This document shows positions 1 through 8,548 of a stretch of 64,000 nucleotides of DNA, piece by piece (within the stretch, counting starts at the first letter, position 1; each line of letters starts with the position of its first letter). The notes under the pieces are model-generated. The model saw only the letters and a program-made list of their open reading frames with translations. It was not told where the DNA came from and did not search any database. The translations under genes and the position numbers were made by a program. The DNA is taken from positions 45,576 through 109,575 of the forward strand of contig NZ_RXHU01000078.1 in the NCBI RefSeq assembly GCF_003955665.1, read 5' to 3'. Source of the stretch: Paenibacillus whitsoniae (lineage in GTDB: Bacteria > Bacillota > Bacilli > Paenibacillales > NBRC-103111).

Positions 1-206
1 ACGAGCGCGGCCGTACGCTGCAATCGGTGTTCGATCAATATTTGACGACCGTGAAACCGATGCACGACGCATTCATCGAGCCGTCGAAGAAGTATGCGGA
101 CATCATTATTCCCGAAGGCGGCGAGAATCAGATCGGCATCTCGATGCTGACTGTGCTGACGGAACGCTATTTGACGGATCAGGCGGCTCGCGGCGAGATC
201 GGATAA
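1..206 (+). CDS. udk: Uridine kinase, C-terminal part (cut by window start)
   Basis: The reading frame enters at base 3 and ends at a TAA at 204-206. About 67 C-terminal residues are visible. They contain the stretch QYLTTVKPMHDAFIEPSKKY and then ADIIIPEGG, which is the characteristic C-terminal block of bacterial uridine/cytidine kinase (Udk), where the substrate-contacting tail follows the core. The enzyme phosphorylates uridine and cytidine to UMP and CMP in pyrimidine salvage. The P-loop half lies outside the window, so identification rests on the tail alone. A strong terminator follows directly. Confidence 0.85.
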   Translation, partial: ERGRTLQSVFDQYLTTVKPMHDAFIEPSKKYADIIIPEGGENQIGISMLTVLTERYLTDQAARGEIG

Positions 207-220
207 GCGGCAGTCAAGCA

Positions 221-267
221 AAAAGACACCTTTCCAGCCCGATAAGCTGGCTGAGGTGTCTTTTTTT
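221..267. terminator. Bidirectional intrinsic terminator after udk
   Basis: AAAAGACACCT and its complement AGGTGTC flank an inner AGC/GCT pairing, followed by seven T on the plus strand and preceded by A-rich sequence. It can serve udk and the convergent gene ending at 272. Confidence 0.85.
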
Positions 268-271
268 AGTT

Positions 272-814
272 TCACTGCATGTTCCCAAGCTCGATCACTT
301 CCCACCGGCCTTCATAGGCCTGCAATTGCGGATTCAAGGGGACATGGAATTGGCGCAAGATGACAAGCCGCGCCTTCCTGATCCATTCCTTGAACGATGG
401 ATACGTCACGAACAGATTGGCGTAGCGGTCGCTCATGCACATGAAGTGAGGTTCTGGCGATTTGTCCGTCAAAAACGTCAGCGACGTATCCAACGGGGTG
501 TACTTCTTACGCTTGCCCTCCCACTGATCGACCTCGACGCGAAGCGCAGTGTCCACTTCTTCAAGATAAGCTTGAAGCTGCTTCACCCGCGCGTGGTACG
601 GCATCTCTGCACGAATGTCCATGCGCCGCAGCGTCTCCTCGTGCTGCGGATAGAAGATTAACCGCTTAAACGATTTATTTTCCGCCCAGTCAACCAGTGA
701 ACGCACATCCGCCTCTGTCCAATCCTCAAACGTTTCGAAAACAAGGACCGTCCCCTTCCGCTTCTCTTCCGGCGGCTCGTAGCCAAATGGAACCTGGATC
801 TGTTCTCTGGCCAT
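272..814 (-). CDS. Conserved hypothetical protein, 180 aa
   Basis: I do not recognise the family. The start is placed at the ATG at 814 because a purine-rich GAGGAGGAGAGG lies just upstream; a longer open frame to 901 has no comparable ribosome binding site. The product is soluble with no signal peptide or membrane segment, rich in Arg, Lys, Glu and aromatic residues. It begins MAREQIQVPFGYEPP and has a mixed alpha/beta pattern: the strand-like VLVFETF is followed by a helix with WTEADVRSLVDWAE, then RLIFYPQ. No catalytic motif is evident. It is convergent with udk and divergent from the aminopeptidase at 1000, so it is probably monocistronic. Confidence 0.7.
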   Translation of the reverse strand: MAREQIQVPFGYEPPEEKRKGTVLVFETFEDWTEADVRSLVDWAENKSFKRLIFYPQHEETLRRMDIRAEMPYHARVKQLQAYLEEVDTALRVEVDQWEGKRKKYTPLDTSLTFLTDKSPEPHFMCMSDRYANLFVTYPSFKEWIRKARLVILRQFHVPLNPQLQAYEGRWEVIELGNMQ

Positions 815-933
815 ACCTCTCCTCCTCGTCATTTTGTGTTGGCTTCGCTTTTCTCCCTTTAGTATACCCCGCGACTGTGCTTTGTCACGAGCAAAGCCCA
901 CAATTGACCTTGTGTCAATAATGTGTCTCCTAT

Positions 934-962
934 TTGGCTTGCCCTGCCAACTGCGCTATAAT
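934..962 (+). promoter_or_regulatory. Predicted sigma-A promoter for the M29 aminopeptidase
   Basis: TTGGCT (934-939) and a perfect TATAAT (957-962) are separated by 17 bp. The start codon follows 37 bp after the -10 box. Confidence 0.6.
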
Positions 963-999
963 AAAACGGAAGTTATTTCCCTGAAGGAGACCAATACCC

Positions 1000-2115
1000 A
1001 TGAGAGATCCACGATTACAGACTTTTGCACGCAACATCATCCGCTACTCCGTGAGCCTTCAACCCGGTGAAAACATATTGATTGAAATGATCGGCGTCAA
1101 AGATCCAGAACTGGCGAAATGCTTGATCGAGGAAGTGTACGCGGTAGGCGGGAATCCTTTTATTGAGCTGCGCGACCCGATGATTACAAGAAGCCTGCAA
1201 ATGGGCGGCAACGAAAAGCAATTGACGACCTGGTCCAATTTCGAGCTGGAACGGATGAAGCAAATGGACGCCTATGTGGCAGTCCGCAGCGGCGATAACA
1301 TCACCGAGTCTTCCGACGTCCCGGACGAGCAGATGAAGATGTTCTTGAAGCACTATCAGCGTCCGATCTTCGACGAGCGAATCAACAACACGAAGTGGGT
1401 CGTCATGCGCTACCCGAACCCGTCCATGGCCCAGCTCGCCGGCAAAAGCACGGAAGCGTTCGAGGACTTCTACTTTAACGTCTGCAACCTCGACTACAGC
1501 AAAATGGCAAAAGCGATGGAAGCGCTTGTCGATCTTATGAACCGCACGGACCGTGTCCGACTCGTCGCAAAAGGCACCGACCTGTCGTTCTCGATCAAAG
1601 GCATCGGCGCTGTACCTTGCTCCGGCCTTCGCAACTTGCCGGACGGCGAGGTGTACACGGCTCCTGTCAAGGATTCCGTGAACGGTGTGATCAGCTATAA
1701 TACGCCGACCATTTATGCGGGCACCTCCTTCGAGAATATCGTGCTCACATTCGAAAATGGACGCATCATTGAAGCAACCAGCAACGATACGAAGAAGCTG
1801 AACGAGATTCTTGATACGGATGAAGGCGCGCGCTACATCGGCGAGTTCGCGATCGGCGTGAATCCGTATATTCAGCACCCGATGAAAGATATTTTATTTG
1901 ATGAGAAAATCGACGGCAGCATTCACTTCACCCCAGGGCAAGCTTACGAAGAAGCCGATAACACGAACCGTTCCTCCGTGCACTGGGACATGGTGCTCAT
2001 TCAACGGCCGGAATACGGCGGCGGTGAGATTTATTTCGACAATGTGCTGATCCGCAAAGACGGTCGTTTCGTCATTCCTGAACTGGAGCAGCTGAATCCT
2101 GAAAACTTAAAATAG
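1000..2115 (+). CDS. Aminopeptidase, peptidase family M29 (AmpS/PepS type)
   Basis: The 371-residue product has the length and order of motifs of M29 aminopeptidases, metal-dependent cytosolic enzymes that remove N-terminal residues from peptides. It opens with the typical block on ENILIEMIGVKDPELAKCLIEE split over residues about 25-45. The C-terminal half carries the metal-site signatures: FENGRI, then GEFAIGVNP, then a DEK...GSIHF block and finally NRSSVHWDM, which supply the conserved Glu, His and Asp ligands. The start ATG has GAAGGAGA 10 bases upstream. It stands alone between its own promoter and a terminator. Substrate preference cannot be read from the sequence. Confidence 0.9.
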   Translation: MRDPRLQTFARNIIRYSVSLQPGENILIEMIGVKDPELAKCLIEEVYAVGGNPFIELRDPMITRSLQMGGNEKQLTTWSNFELERMKQMDAYVAVRSGDNITESSDVPDEQMKMFLKHYQRPIFDERINNTKWVVMRYPNPSMAQLAGKSTEAFEDFYFNVCNLDYSKMAKAMEALVDLMNRTDRVRLVAKGTDLSFSIKGIGAVPCSGLRNLPDGEVYTAPVKDSVNGVISYNTPTIYAGTSFENIVLTFENGRIIEATSNDTKKLNEILDTDEGARYIGEFAIGVNPYIQHPMKDILFDEKIDGSIHFTPGQAYEEADNTNRSSVHWDMVLIQRPEYGGGEIYFDNVLIRKDGRFVIPELEQLNPENLK

Positions 2116-2130
2116 TTCATGACATTAAAT

Positions 2131-2180
2131 AAGCAACGGCTCCCTGCTCAACTTCTTGAGAGGCGGCCGTTGCTTTTTTT
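2131..2180. terminator. Intrinsic terminator between convergent genes
   Basis: AAGCAACGGC pairs with GCCGTTGCTT and is followed by a run of T on the plus strand. The stop codon of the convergent transpeptidase gene lies at its edge (2181). Confidence 0.85.
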
Positions 2181-3662
2181 TCAGCCGAGCCAATGAAAAA
2201 TCACATGCTCCGGCGATTCGTCATGATGGGGCAGCTCAGCTGGCTGCAGCACGTCCGGCGGGCTCGCCGGCCTCGCTGGCAAGCTGGGCCATCCGGCTGC
2301 CTGGATATGCACCGCGGTTCCCTTTGGTACAAATGGGAATAACTGCTCGATGTCCGCGTTCGAAAGCCGCACACAGCCAAGCGAAGCGTTGCTTCCGATC
2401 GAGCTGTCATCGTAGGTGCCGTGCAAAGCGATCGCGCCCAGTCCCAGCCCTGCTTCGCCATAGGAACTCGCAGTTTTGCCGCGCGGCTGAAGGACCCGGT
2501 CCGTCACGATGAAGTCGCCGACCGGTGTGCTGTCCTGCTGCCCTAGTCCAATCGGCTTATCCCAAAGGAGCTGATTGCCGGCCAGCAGCTTCAGTTGATG
2601 CTCAGCCTTATTAATTTCAATATGAATAGGCGCATAGGGCACTGCCTCTGCTCCTGCCATATTCGCGTAAAACATCTCCTCAGGGGTCTGCGCCTGCGGG
2701 TTATAGACCCATCCCCCTCCTCCCGTATAAGCCTCAGCAACGGCGTTAGAGCCGCTGCCCGCCTCTTTCGGTATGTAGCTGAGATAATTGCCCGGATAAT
2801 CTTGCAAAAGCGCATCAAGGCGCTCTGGTACCTTCCCTTTATCGCGGCTATACGCCATAAGCGCCGTACGAACTAAATTAGCACCAATCGCGGTTAGCGG
2901 TTGGTGCTCTTTCCATGCGGCGTTGAGAAAACGAATCCGAACGGCATCGTCGATCTCCGGCTGGTACGTGGCGACGACGATCGCCTGCTTAATCAGATCC
3001 TCATGGGTCAGCCTCATCGTTTTTCCCCAGCTCGTGCTATCCTGTGTTACGACACCGTAGAGCAGGATACTCGTTTTCGGCATATCCTTCGCAAGCTGAA
3101 CGGCCTGCTTATGCAGGGCCTTCTCCAGTTCAGCTTGCGGCGTCTGCTCGGAGATGTACAGCACGAACGGCGCTTCGACCGTCTCATACGTCACCTCGCG
3201 GCCGACGTCCCAGGCCTTCATTTTGGACACCGATGAATGCACCGCCCCCCCGCCTAATGCAAAAACCAGGAGCAAGAGCAAGTTGATGACAGCCAGCACG
3301 ATCAGCAGCTTCTTCATCAAAGGCGGCAGCAGCGGCTTTCTTACCGCACCCACTTCGCTTAACTTGGCCACATGAGCCGCTTGCTGCTCATTCAATTGAT
3401 GAAGCGCCCGGTTGGCGGCTGAATAGAACGGAGACGGGTACGTTTTGAGTACTTCCTTGTAATGAAAAAAGGCCCGCTTCCAATTGCCCTTGAGCTGATA
3501 CTTTTGGCCGAGGTTATAGTGCGCTTCCGGCGAGTTCGCGTCCAGATACCGAATCACCTTCTCATAATAGAGCGGATCGGACTGCGAGATGTACAGATTT
3601 TTGTGCAAATGAATCAGATGGTCGTCAAGCGGGTTGCGAAATCGCTCCTGTCGGCGGATCAT
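2181..3662 (-). CDS. Membrane-anchored L,D-transpeptidase (YkuD domain) with N-terminal TPR-like region
   Basis: The 493-residue product has three parts. Residues 1-110 are cytosolic and contain a tetratricopeptide-like segment (about 45-75, AHYNLGQKYQLKGNWKRAF). A single hydrophobic span lies at about 117-139. The rest is predicted extracellular and ends in a YkuD L,D-transpeptidase domain (about 345-455) with the catalytic set HGT at His414 and SLGCVR with Cys430 and Arg432. YkuD enzymes make or modify 3-3 peptidoglycan crosslinks or attach proteins to the wall. The start is the ATG at 3662, preceded by GGAGAGGAG; an in-frame ATG at 3746 lacks a site. The TPR on the inner side suggests recruitment of a cytosolic partner, which is inference. 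Confidence 0.88.
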   Translation of the reverse strand: MIRRQERFRNPLDDHLIHLHKNLYISQSDPLYYEKVIRYLDANSPEAHYNLGQKYQLKGNWKRAFFHYKEVLKTYPSPFYSAANRALHQLNEQQAAHVAKLSEVGAVRKPLLPPLMKKLLIVLAVINLLLLLVFALGGGAVHSSVSKMKAWDVGREVTYETVEAPFVLYISEQTPQAELEKALHKQAVQLAKDMPKTSILLYGVVTQDSTSWGKTMRLTHEDLIKQAIVVATYQPEIDDAVRIRFLNAAWKEHQPLTAIGANLVRTALMAYSRDKGKVPERLDALLQDYPGNYLSYIPKEAGSGSNAVAEAYTGGGGWVYNPQAQTPEEMFYANMAGAEAVPYAPIHIEINKAEHQLKLLAGNQLLWDKPIGLGQQDSTPVGDFIVTDRVLQPRGKTASSYGEAGLGLGAIALHGTYDDSSIGSNASLGCVRLSNADIEQLFPFVPKGTAVHIQAAGWPSLPARPASPPDVLQPAELPHHDESPEHVIFHWLG

Positions 3663-3793
3663 ACGGCTCCTCTCCGTTCGAGATAGATTAGCTTGTCCTG
3701 CCTTGGTGTTTGATACAATTAGTATCTCTGATACATAATGTATCATGCAAATGATAGAATGACAACCCTTTCTTCACGATTCGCCTCACTGCA

Positions 3794-3828
3794 AACAAAA
3801 ACGCCCCTGTCTTCGCGACAAGGGCGCC
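3794..3828 (-). terminator. Terminator of the quinol oxidase operon
   Basis: Read on the minus strand, GCGCCC-TTGTC pairs with GACA-GGGGCG and is followed by TTTTTGTTT. It lies 12 bases after the stop of the last oxidase gene. Confidence 0.85.
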
Positions 3829-3839
3829 ATACTATACGA

Positions 3840-4169
3840 TTAATGTGCAACCTGATTATAAGTCATAATCCAGATAGAGCCGCCGACAACTGTAATCAGA
3901 ATAACCAGACCCAGCAAGAGCGCCATGACATTCCATCGTGAGTTCTCGCCTTCCCGGATATGCATGAAGAAGAACAATTGAACGACGAACTGCAGGATCG
4001 CCATGATCAAGATCAGAACAAGCGTGCCGGTTTTGCCCATCATGTGGTTCATGACGACAACGAGCGGAATGATCGTCAGAATAATCGAGAGCACGAAGCC
4101 GATCGTGTACGACTTCAGAGAGCCGTGCGATTCATGCTTATTATGAACGTTCGAATGCGATTGACTCAT
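3840..4169 (-). CDS. cyoD: Cytochrome o-type quinol oxidase subunit IV
   Basis: A 109-residue protein with three membrane spans (about 20-42, 47-70, 82-104) and the family's FVVQLFFFMHIREGE loop between spans two and three. Length equals that of CyoD-type subunit IV. It is a non-catalytic subunit that helps assemble the CuB site in subunit I. It is the last gene of the operon; the start codon lies 1 base after the stop of subunit III, so it is translationally coupled. The N-terminal tail is unusually rich in His, Ser and Asn (SQSHSNVHNKHESH). Confidence 0.9.
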   Translation of the reverse strand: MSQSHSNVHNKHESHGSLKSYTIGFVLSIILTIIPLVVVMNHMMGKTGTLVLILIMAILQFVVQLFFFMHIREGENSRWNVMALLLGLVILITVVGGSIWIMTYNQVAH

Positions 4170-4170
4170 C

Positions 4171-4794
4171 TTACATCACCCCCATCAGATAGACGACTGT
4201 GAAGACAAAAATCCACACGACGTCGAGGAAGTGCCAGTACAAGGAAATGACTTCCACTTTCCGCTTGGTAACCGCAGTAATGCCGCGGCGGCGCAATTGG
4301 AAGATTAACCCGATCATCCAGATCAAGCCGACGGAAACGTGAAGTCCGTGCGTACCGACTAAGACAAAGAACGAGGACAGGAACGCGCTGGTCGAGATCG
4401 TTGCACCCTCAAGATTAACCATCGTAATGAATTCGGACACCTCAAGGCCGATAAACGCCGCACCGAGGATAACCGTTACGATCAAACCGCCGATCAACTG
4501 CTTCATATTGCCTTTGTGCAGCCCCAGCACGGCGACACCGCTTGTGAAGGAGCTCGTCAAGAGGATGAAGGTCTCAGCGATGACACCGGGCATTTTAAAC
4601 AATTCTTCAGGAGTAGGCCCGCCGTTCGTATTGCCATGCAGCACCATATAAGTTGCAAATAAAGATCCGAACAGGATGCAGTCTGTAATCAGGAAAATCC
4701 AAAAGCCGAACGTTTTGAGCGATTCGTGCTCGTGTTCATGATCATGTGCGTGATCATGCCCGTGATGTGCGTGATTTGCCGCTGCGTGCGCCAT
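4171..4794 (-). CDS. cyoC: Cytochrome o-type quinol oxidase subunit III
   Basis: The 207-residue product has five membrane spans and the CyoC/QoxC signature TFGFWIFLITDCILFGS followed by TYMVLHG, and near the end YWHFLDVVWIFVF. It belongs to the heme-copper oxidase subunit III family and stabilises subunit I and its proton uptake. The start is the ATG at 4794, which overlaps the TAA of subunit I by one base (TAATG); GGAGAGGAG lies upstream. An alternative ATG 21 bases further upstream is less likely. The first 22 residues hold 11 His alternating with Asp, Glu and Ala, a possible metal-binding tail. Confidence 0.93.
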   Translation of the reverse strand: MAHAAANHAHHGHDHAHDHEHEHESLKTFGFWIFLITDCILFGSLFATYMVLHGNTNGGPTPEELFKMPGVIAETFILLTSSFTSGVAVLGLHKGNMKQLIGGLIVTVILGAAFIGLEVSEFITMVNLEGATISTSAFLSSFFVLVGTHGLHVSVGLIWMIGLIFQLRRRGITAVTKRKVEVISLYWHFLDVVWIFVFTVVYLMGVM

Positions 4795-6761
4795 TAGACT
4801 TTCACTCCTCTCCAAGCAGCTTCTGTCTGCTTCACTTCGTCAGCTGGAATATAGTAGTCCGTATCATAGCTGAAGGAACGAGCCAGCATACAGATAGCGA
4901 TGCCGATCATAGCTGGAATCGTCAGCCACATCCAATCCCAGACGAAACCAAAGCCCGCGAAGAACCAGAGCGCCGATTTAATAAACGGAATGGCGGAATT
5001 TTTCGGCATATGAATCGGTTCATATTGTTTCGGTACAGGCGTTTTCGCCACTTTCCCCTGTTTTTGCTCCCACCATACGTCAATCGCGTCCGCTTTCGGC
5101 AGTACGGCGAAGTTGTAGATCGGTGCAGGCGAAGGAATTGACCATTCAAGTGTACGACCATCCCATGGATCGCCCGTGGTATCTGTCTCTCTGAACTTAA
5201 TCGAGTGCGCAATTTGCCATACTTGGAACAGGAAGCCAATCCCCATCAGGAAACCGCCGATGGTCGACACCATGTTGAGTGGGCCCCAGCCCATATCCCA
5301 GCTATACACGTACGTACGGCGTGTCATACCGTCGAGTCCAAGGAAGTATTGCGGCATAAAACAGACGTAGAAGCCGATATTCCAGAGCCAGAACGCCCAT
5401 TTGCCGATTCTTTCGTTCAGCTTGAAGCCGAACATTTTTGGCCACCAGTAATACAGGCCTGCGAAGTAACCGAACGCAACACCGCCAATTAGCACTTGAT
5501 GGAAGTGGGCGATCAGGAAGTAACTGTTATGGAACTGGAAGTCCGCCGGTGCAACCGAGAGCAGAACCCCCGTCATCCCGCCGACGACGAAACAAGGAAT
5601 AAAGGCAATCGTCCACAACATCGGCGTCGTAAAGCGAATTTTCCCCCGATACATGGTGAAGAGCCAGTTAAATATTTTGACACCGGTCGGAATCGCAATG
5701 GCCATCGTCGTGATCGCAAAGAATGCGTTGACGTCTGCGCCCGAACCCATGGTGAAGAAGTGATGCGCCCATGTAAAGAAGGACAGAATCGAAATAATCA
5801 GCATCGCGAATACCATTGATTTGTAGCCGAACAGTTTTTTACGCGAGAAGGTCGCCACGACTTCGGAGAAAATCCCGAATGCCGGCAGGACGACGATATA
5901 TACTTCGGGGTGCCCCCACATCCAAATCAAGTTAATATACATCATTGGATTGCCGCCGCCGTCCAAGGTGAAGAAGTGTGCGCCGACGAACCGATCCAGG
6001 AAGAGCAGCGCAAGTGTTACCGTCAAAATCGGAAATGCGAAAATAATCGTGATACAGCTGGAAAGCACGGACCAGGTAAACATCGGCATTTGCATCAGCT
6101 TCATGCCCGGTGCGCGCATTTTCAGAATCGTAACGATAAAGTTAATACCCGTCGCCAAGCTGCCGATCCCTGAAATTTGAATGCCCCAGATGTAGAAGTT
6201 TTGTCCCAGACCAGGGCTGTGCGACAGTTCCGAGAGCGGCGGATAGCTGAGCCAGCCCGCATCCGGCGAACCGCCGATGATGAATGATACGTTGAACAGC
6301 ATCGCGCCCCAGAAGAACATCCAGAAGCTAAGCGAGTTCAGGAACGGATAAGCAACGTCGCGCGCGCCGATTTGCAGCGGTACAACGATGTTGAACAACC
6401 CGAACATAAGCGGCATCGCCATGAACAAAATCATAATAACGCCATGCGTTGTGAAAATCTGATTATAGTGATCCGGCTGCAAAAAATTGTTATCCGGCAT
6501 TGCCAGCTGCATCCGCATGAGCAGCGCGTCAACGCCGCCGCGGAACAGCATCAGAATCGAACAGATGATATACATAATGCCGATCCGCTTGTGGTCGACG
6601 CTGGTTAGCCATTCGCGCCAGAGCCAGCCCCATTTTTTAAAGAACGTTAGAACGAAAACGATGGCAACCATCGATAGTCCGATACTAACCTGTGCACCCA
6701 GAATGAGCGGGTCGCCCGTGACGAAAAACTCGGATGCGAATTGTTTGATATTATCGAACAT
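4794..6761 (-). CDS. cyoB: Cytochrome o-type quinol oxidase subunit I
   Basis: The 655-residue catalytic subunit carries the heme-copper core: THGVIM (low-spin heme His), WGHPEVYI (CuB His and cross-linked Tyr), HHFFTMG (two CuB His) and IAHFHQVL (the two heme His). It reduces O2 to water and pumps protons. Residues Arg74, Asp78, His98 and Gln101 correspond to the four quinol-site residues of E. coli CyoB, which argues for a quinol rather than cytochrome c substrate. About 15 spans and a length near that of CyoB/QoxB (650-663). AAAGGAAG precedes the ATG. Gene order II-I-III-IV matches cyoABCD/qoxABCD. Confidence 0.95.
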   Translation of the reverse strand: MFDNIKQFASEFFVTGDPLILGAQVSIGLSMVAIVFVLTFFKKWGWLWREWLTSVDHKRIGIMYIICSILMLFRGGVDALLMRMQLAMPDNNFLQPDHYNQIFTTHGVIMILFMAMPLMFGLFNIVVPLQIGARDVAYPFLNSLSFWMFFWGAMLFNVSFIIGGSPDAGWLSYPPLSELSHSPGLGQNFYIWGIQISGIGSLATGINFIVTILKMRAPGMKLMQMPMFTWSVLSSCITIIFAFPILTVTLALLFLDRFVGAHFFTLDGGGNPMMYINLIWMWGHPEVYIVVLPAFGIFSEVVATFSRKKLFGYKSMVFAMLIISILSFFTWAHHFFTMGSGADVNAFFAITTMAIAIPTGVKIFNWLFTMYRGKIRFTTPMLWTIAFIPCFVVGGMTGVLLSVAPADFQFHNSYFLIAHFHQVLIGGVAFGYFAGLYYWWPKMFGFKLNERIGKWAFWLWNIGFYVCFMPQYFLGLDGMTRRTYVYSWDMGWGPLNMVSTIGGFLMGIGFLFQVWQIAHSIKFRETDTTGDPWDGRTLEWSIPSPAPIYNFAVLPKADAIDVWWEQKQGKVAKTPVPKQYEPIHMPKNSAIPFIKSALWFFAGFGFVWDWMWLTIPAMIGIAICMLARSFSYDTDYYIPADEVKQTEAAWRGVKV

Positions 6762-6795
6762 GAGCAGAACTTCCTTTCATGAAACGTTGATCAAA

Positions 6796-7788
6796 TCATT
6801 TGGCCATATTCATATGGCTGTGATCCATTTGGCTCATTTGGCTATGATCGGCAGTCGCCTTTGGTTCAGTCGCGGCAGACTTCACGCTTCCCGCATCCGA
6901 TGTTCCATGACCGCTGTGACCGCCGTGCCCCATGTCGCCTTTCATATACTTCGTGACCGTTTGCTCAAACAGCCCGTCCGGTACGGAAGAATAGTAGCGT
7001 ACGCCCGATTTCCCCGGTGCCGCCAACTCCGCATACGTCTCTTGCGTCAACTTCCCAGGCACTTTTTTCGTTTTCTCAACGAAAGCGTCAAAATCCTGCT
7101 GCGACGTCGCATTGACATCGAACGTCATATCTGCAAAATGCTCGCCGCTAAAATTCGCCCCGGTTCCAAAATAGTGGCCGATTTCATCCGCTTGCAGATA
7201 CAAGGTCATTGCCATGCCCGACATCGTGTAAATTTGACCGCCCAGTTGAGGAATCCAGAAGGAGTTCATCGGCGCATCGGACGTCAACTCAAATTTGATC
7301 GGCGTATCTTCCGGTATCTGCAAGTAGTTCACCGTCGCGATTCCTTGTTCCGGATATACGAACAGCCATTTCCAGTCGAGCGACGTGACTTGAACCGTAA
7401 TCGGCTTTTTCGTTGAAGTCTCTAGCGCTTTGGACGGCTCCAGCTTGTACGTATACTTAACCGTGATAACAGCCAACGTCACGATAATCACGATCGGAAT
7501 CGCCCACCAGACGATCTCCATCGTCGTATTATGCGACCACTCCGGTTTATAGCTGGCTTTATTGCCTTTCCGATCGCGATAGCGCCATACAATCCATGCC
7601 GTCAAAGCCAGCACCGGCACCAGAATAACTAAACATAAGATACTGGAGATGTAAATCAAATCTCTTTGATGCTCAGCCACAGGCCCCTTCGGGTCAAGCA
7701 CCATGGCATTGGAACATCCTGACAGCACGACGATGATGGCAACCATCATGAAGAGCATCAGCGCTCGAACAAGCTTCCTCTTCTTCAT
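6796..7788 (-). CDS. cyoA: Cytochrome o-type quinol oxidase subunit II (lipoprotein)
   Basis: The 330-residue product starts with a lipoprotein signal peptide ending in VLSGC, then has two membrane spans and an extracellular cupredoxin domain. The CuA Cys-Cys motif of cytochrome c oxidases is absent: the equivalent region reads GTGANFSGEHFADM without Cys. This is the diagnostic of a quinol oxidase. Start at the ATG at 7788 with GGGAGGT 8 bases upstream. The C-terminus (last 45 residues) is an unusual His/Met/Gly-rich tail containing GHGGHSGHG and MDHSHMNM. It is the first gene of the operon. B. subtilis QoxA and E. coli CyoA lack such a tail as far as I recall. Confidence 0.93.
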   Translation of the reverse strand: MKKRKLVRALMLFMMVAIIVVLSGCSNAMVLDPKGPVAEHQRDLIYISSILCLVILVPVLALTAWIVWRYRDRKGNKASYKPEWSHNTTMEIVWWAIPIVIIVTLAVITVKYTYKLEPSKALETSTKKPITVQVTSLDWKWLFVYPEQGIATVNYLQIPEDTPIKFELTSDAPMNSFWIPQLGGQIYTMSGMAMTLYLQADEIGHYFGTGANFSGEHFADMTFDVNATSQQDFDAFVEKTKKVPGKLTQETYAELAAPGKSGVRYYSSVPDGLFEQTVTKYMKGDMGHGGHSGHGTSDAGSVKSAATEPKATADHSQMSQMDHSHMNMAK

Positions 7789-7895
7789 TTCACTACCTCC
7801 CAATCAACAAATCCAACCTACTACCAACATAACCATCTTCCATACAAAAGTACACACGTTACCCTCTGACTTAACAAATACGTCAAAGGTTCGAC

Positions 7896-7910
7896 GTTTT
7901 ACTGTAAAAC
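7896..7910. promoter_or_regulatory. Perfect 15-bp palindrome upstream of the oxidase operon, possible operator
   Basis: GTTTTAC-T-GTAAAAC is a perfect inverted repeat 108 bp upstream of the cyoA start. It sits in an AT-rich stretch that should hold the operon promoter, although no convincing -35/-10 pair was found there. Binding factor unknown. Confidence 0.4.
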
Positions 7911-7952
7911 AAATGTCACAGAACGTTTGTTGACTATGTAGGAAAAATATGA

Positions 7953-7990
7953 AAAGCAAAAAGCCTTTCAAGTTAATGGCTTGAAAGGCT
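7953..7990 (-). terminator. Terminator of the small membrane protein gene
   Basis: AGCCTTTCAAG pairs with CTTGAAAGGCT; on the minus strand the stem is followed by TTTTTGCTTTTC. It insulates the gene ending at 8019 from the oxidase operon. Confidence 0.85.
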
Positions 7991-8018
7991 ACATTAGTAT
8001 TCATCCTGAAGCTTTCGA

Positions 8019-8288
8019 TCATTCACTTTTTGCCATATTTCTCGAGTGCACCAAGTGAATGGCTGTGCGGATCACGTAGACATGCACGCTGCCCACCATA
8101 AAGCCAACGCCGATCATCAAGGTATAGTTCTTATCACTGAATTGCTCTATGCTAATCAAACTGAGAACTAAACCAATCGCCAGCAGCGACCACGCTGCAA
8201 TCGTCATCCACTTCACAAGTGGAGAAACATCGCGCTGCTCTGCACGCTCCATCGGTTCCACAGACATAGTTCTATTTGACATTACCAT
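8019..8288 (-). CDS. Small membrane protein of unknown function, 89 aa
   Basis: Two hydrophobic segments (about 27-47 and 56-77) are separated by a short polar loop; the N-terminus is polar and rich in Met, Arg and Glu. No family was recognised. Start at the ATG at 8288 has CAGGAG 5 bases upstream; the ATG two codons later also fits. It has its own promoter and terminator, so it is a separate unit although it lies next to the oxidase operon in the same orientation. Confidence 0.7.
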   Translation of the reverse strand: MVMSNRTMSVEPMERAEQRDVSPLVKWMTIAAWSLLAIGLVLSLISIEQFSDKNYTLMIGVGFMVGSVHVYVIRTAIHLVHSRNMAKSE

Positions 8289-8328
8289 CACCGCTCCTGA
8301 CTTCATTGAAAGTGCTTTCCTTGTTTTT

Positions 8329-8357
8329 ATTATAACACAAAACTTTCGGTTTGTTCA
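8329..8357 (-). promoter_or_regulatory. Predicted promoter for the small membrane protein
   Basis: On the minus strand TGAACA (8357-8352), 17 bp, and a perfect TATAAT (8334-8329). Confidence 0.55.
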
Positions 8358-8436
8358 TATAATTTTCACATGATGCTCGATATTTGGACAAATTTTCGTC
8401 TGGATTTGGCTGAAATTGTTATCAACAAAATAAGTA

Positions 8437-8465
8437 TTGACATTTTGATAAAAAAATGATATAAT
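8437..8465 (+). promoter_or_regulatory. Consensus sigma-A promoter for the metallo-hydrolase
   Basis: TTGACA (8437-8442), exactly 17 bp, then TATAAT (8460-8465): a full consensus match in AT-rich sequence. It predicts strong constitutive transcription unless repressed. Confidence 0.85.
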
Positions 8466-8548
8466 TTATAATTTATTTGACTAAATCGACCAAAGTGGGT
8501 AGAATCGGTGTTGTGCTCTTTCTATCATCTCACATTGGAGGTTTTGTC

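Noticed and set aside
1015..1878. Open frame of 287 codons antisense to the M29 aminopeptidase
   Set aside because: No start signal and no family features; the plus strand gene is certain.
6487..7416. Open frame of 309 codons antisense to the oxidase subunits I and II
   Set aside because: It spans two well-supported genes on the other strand and is very rich in Arg and His, typical of shadow translation.
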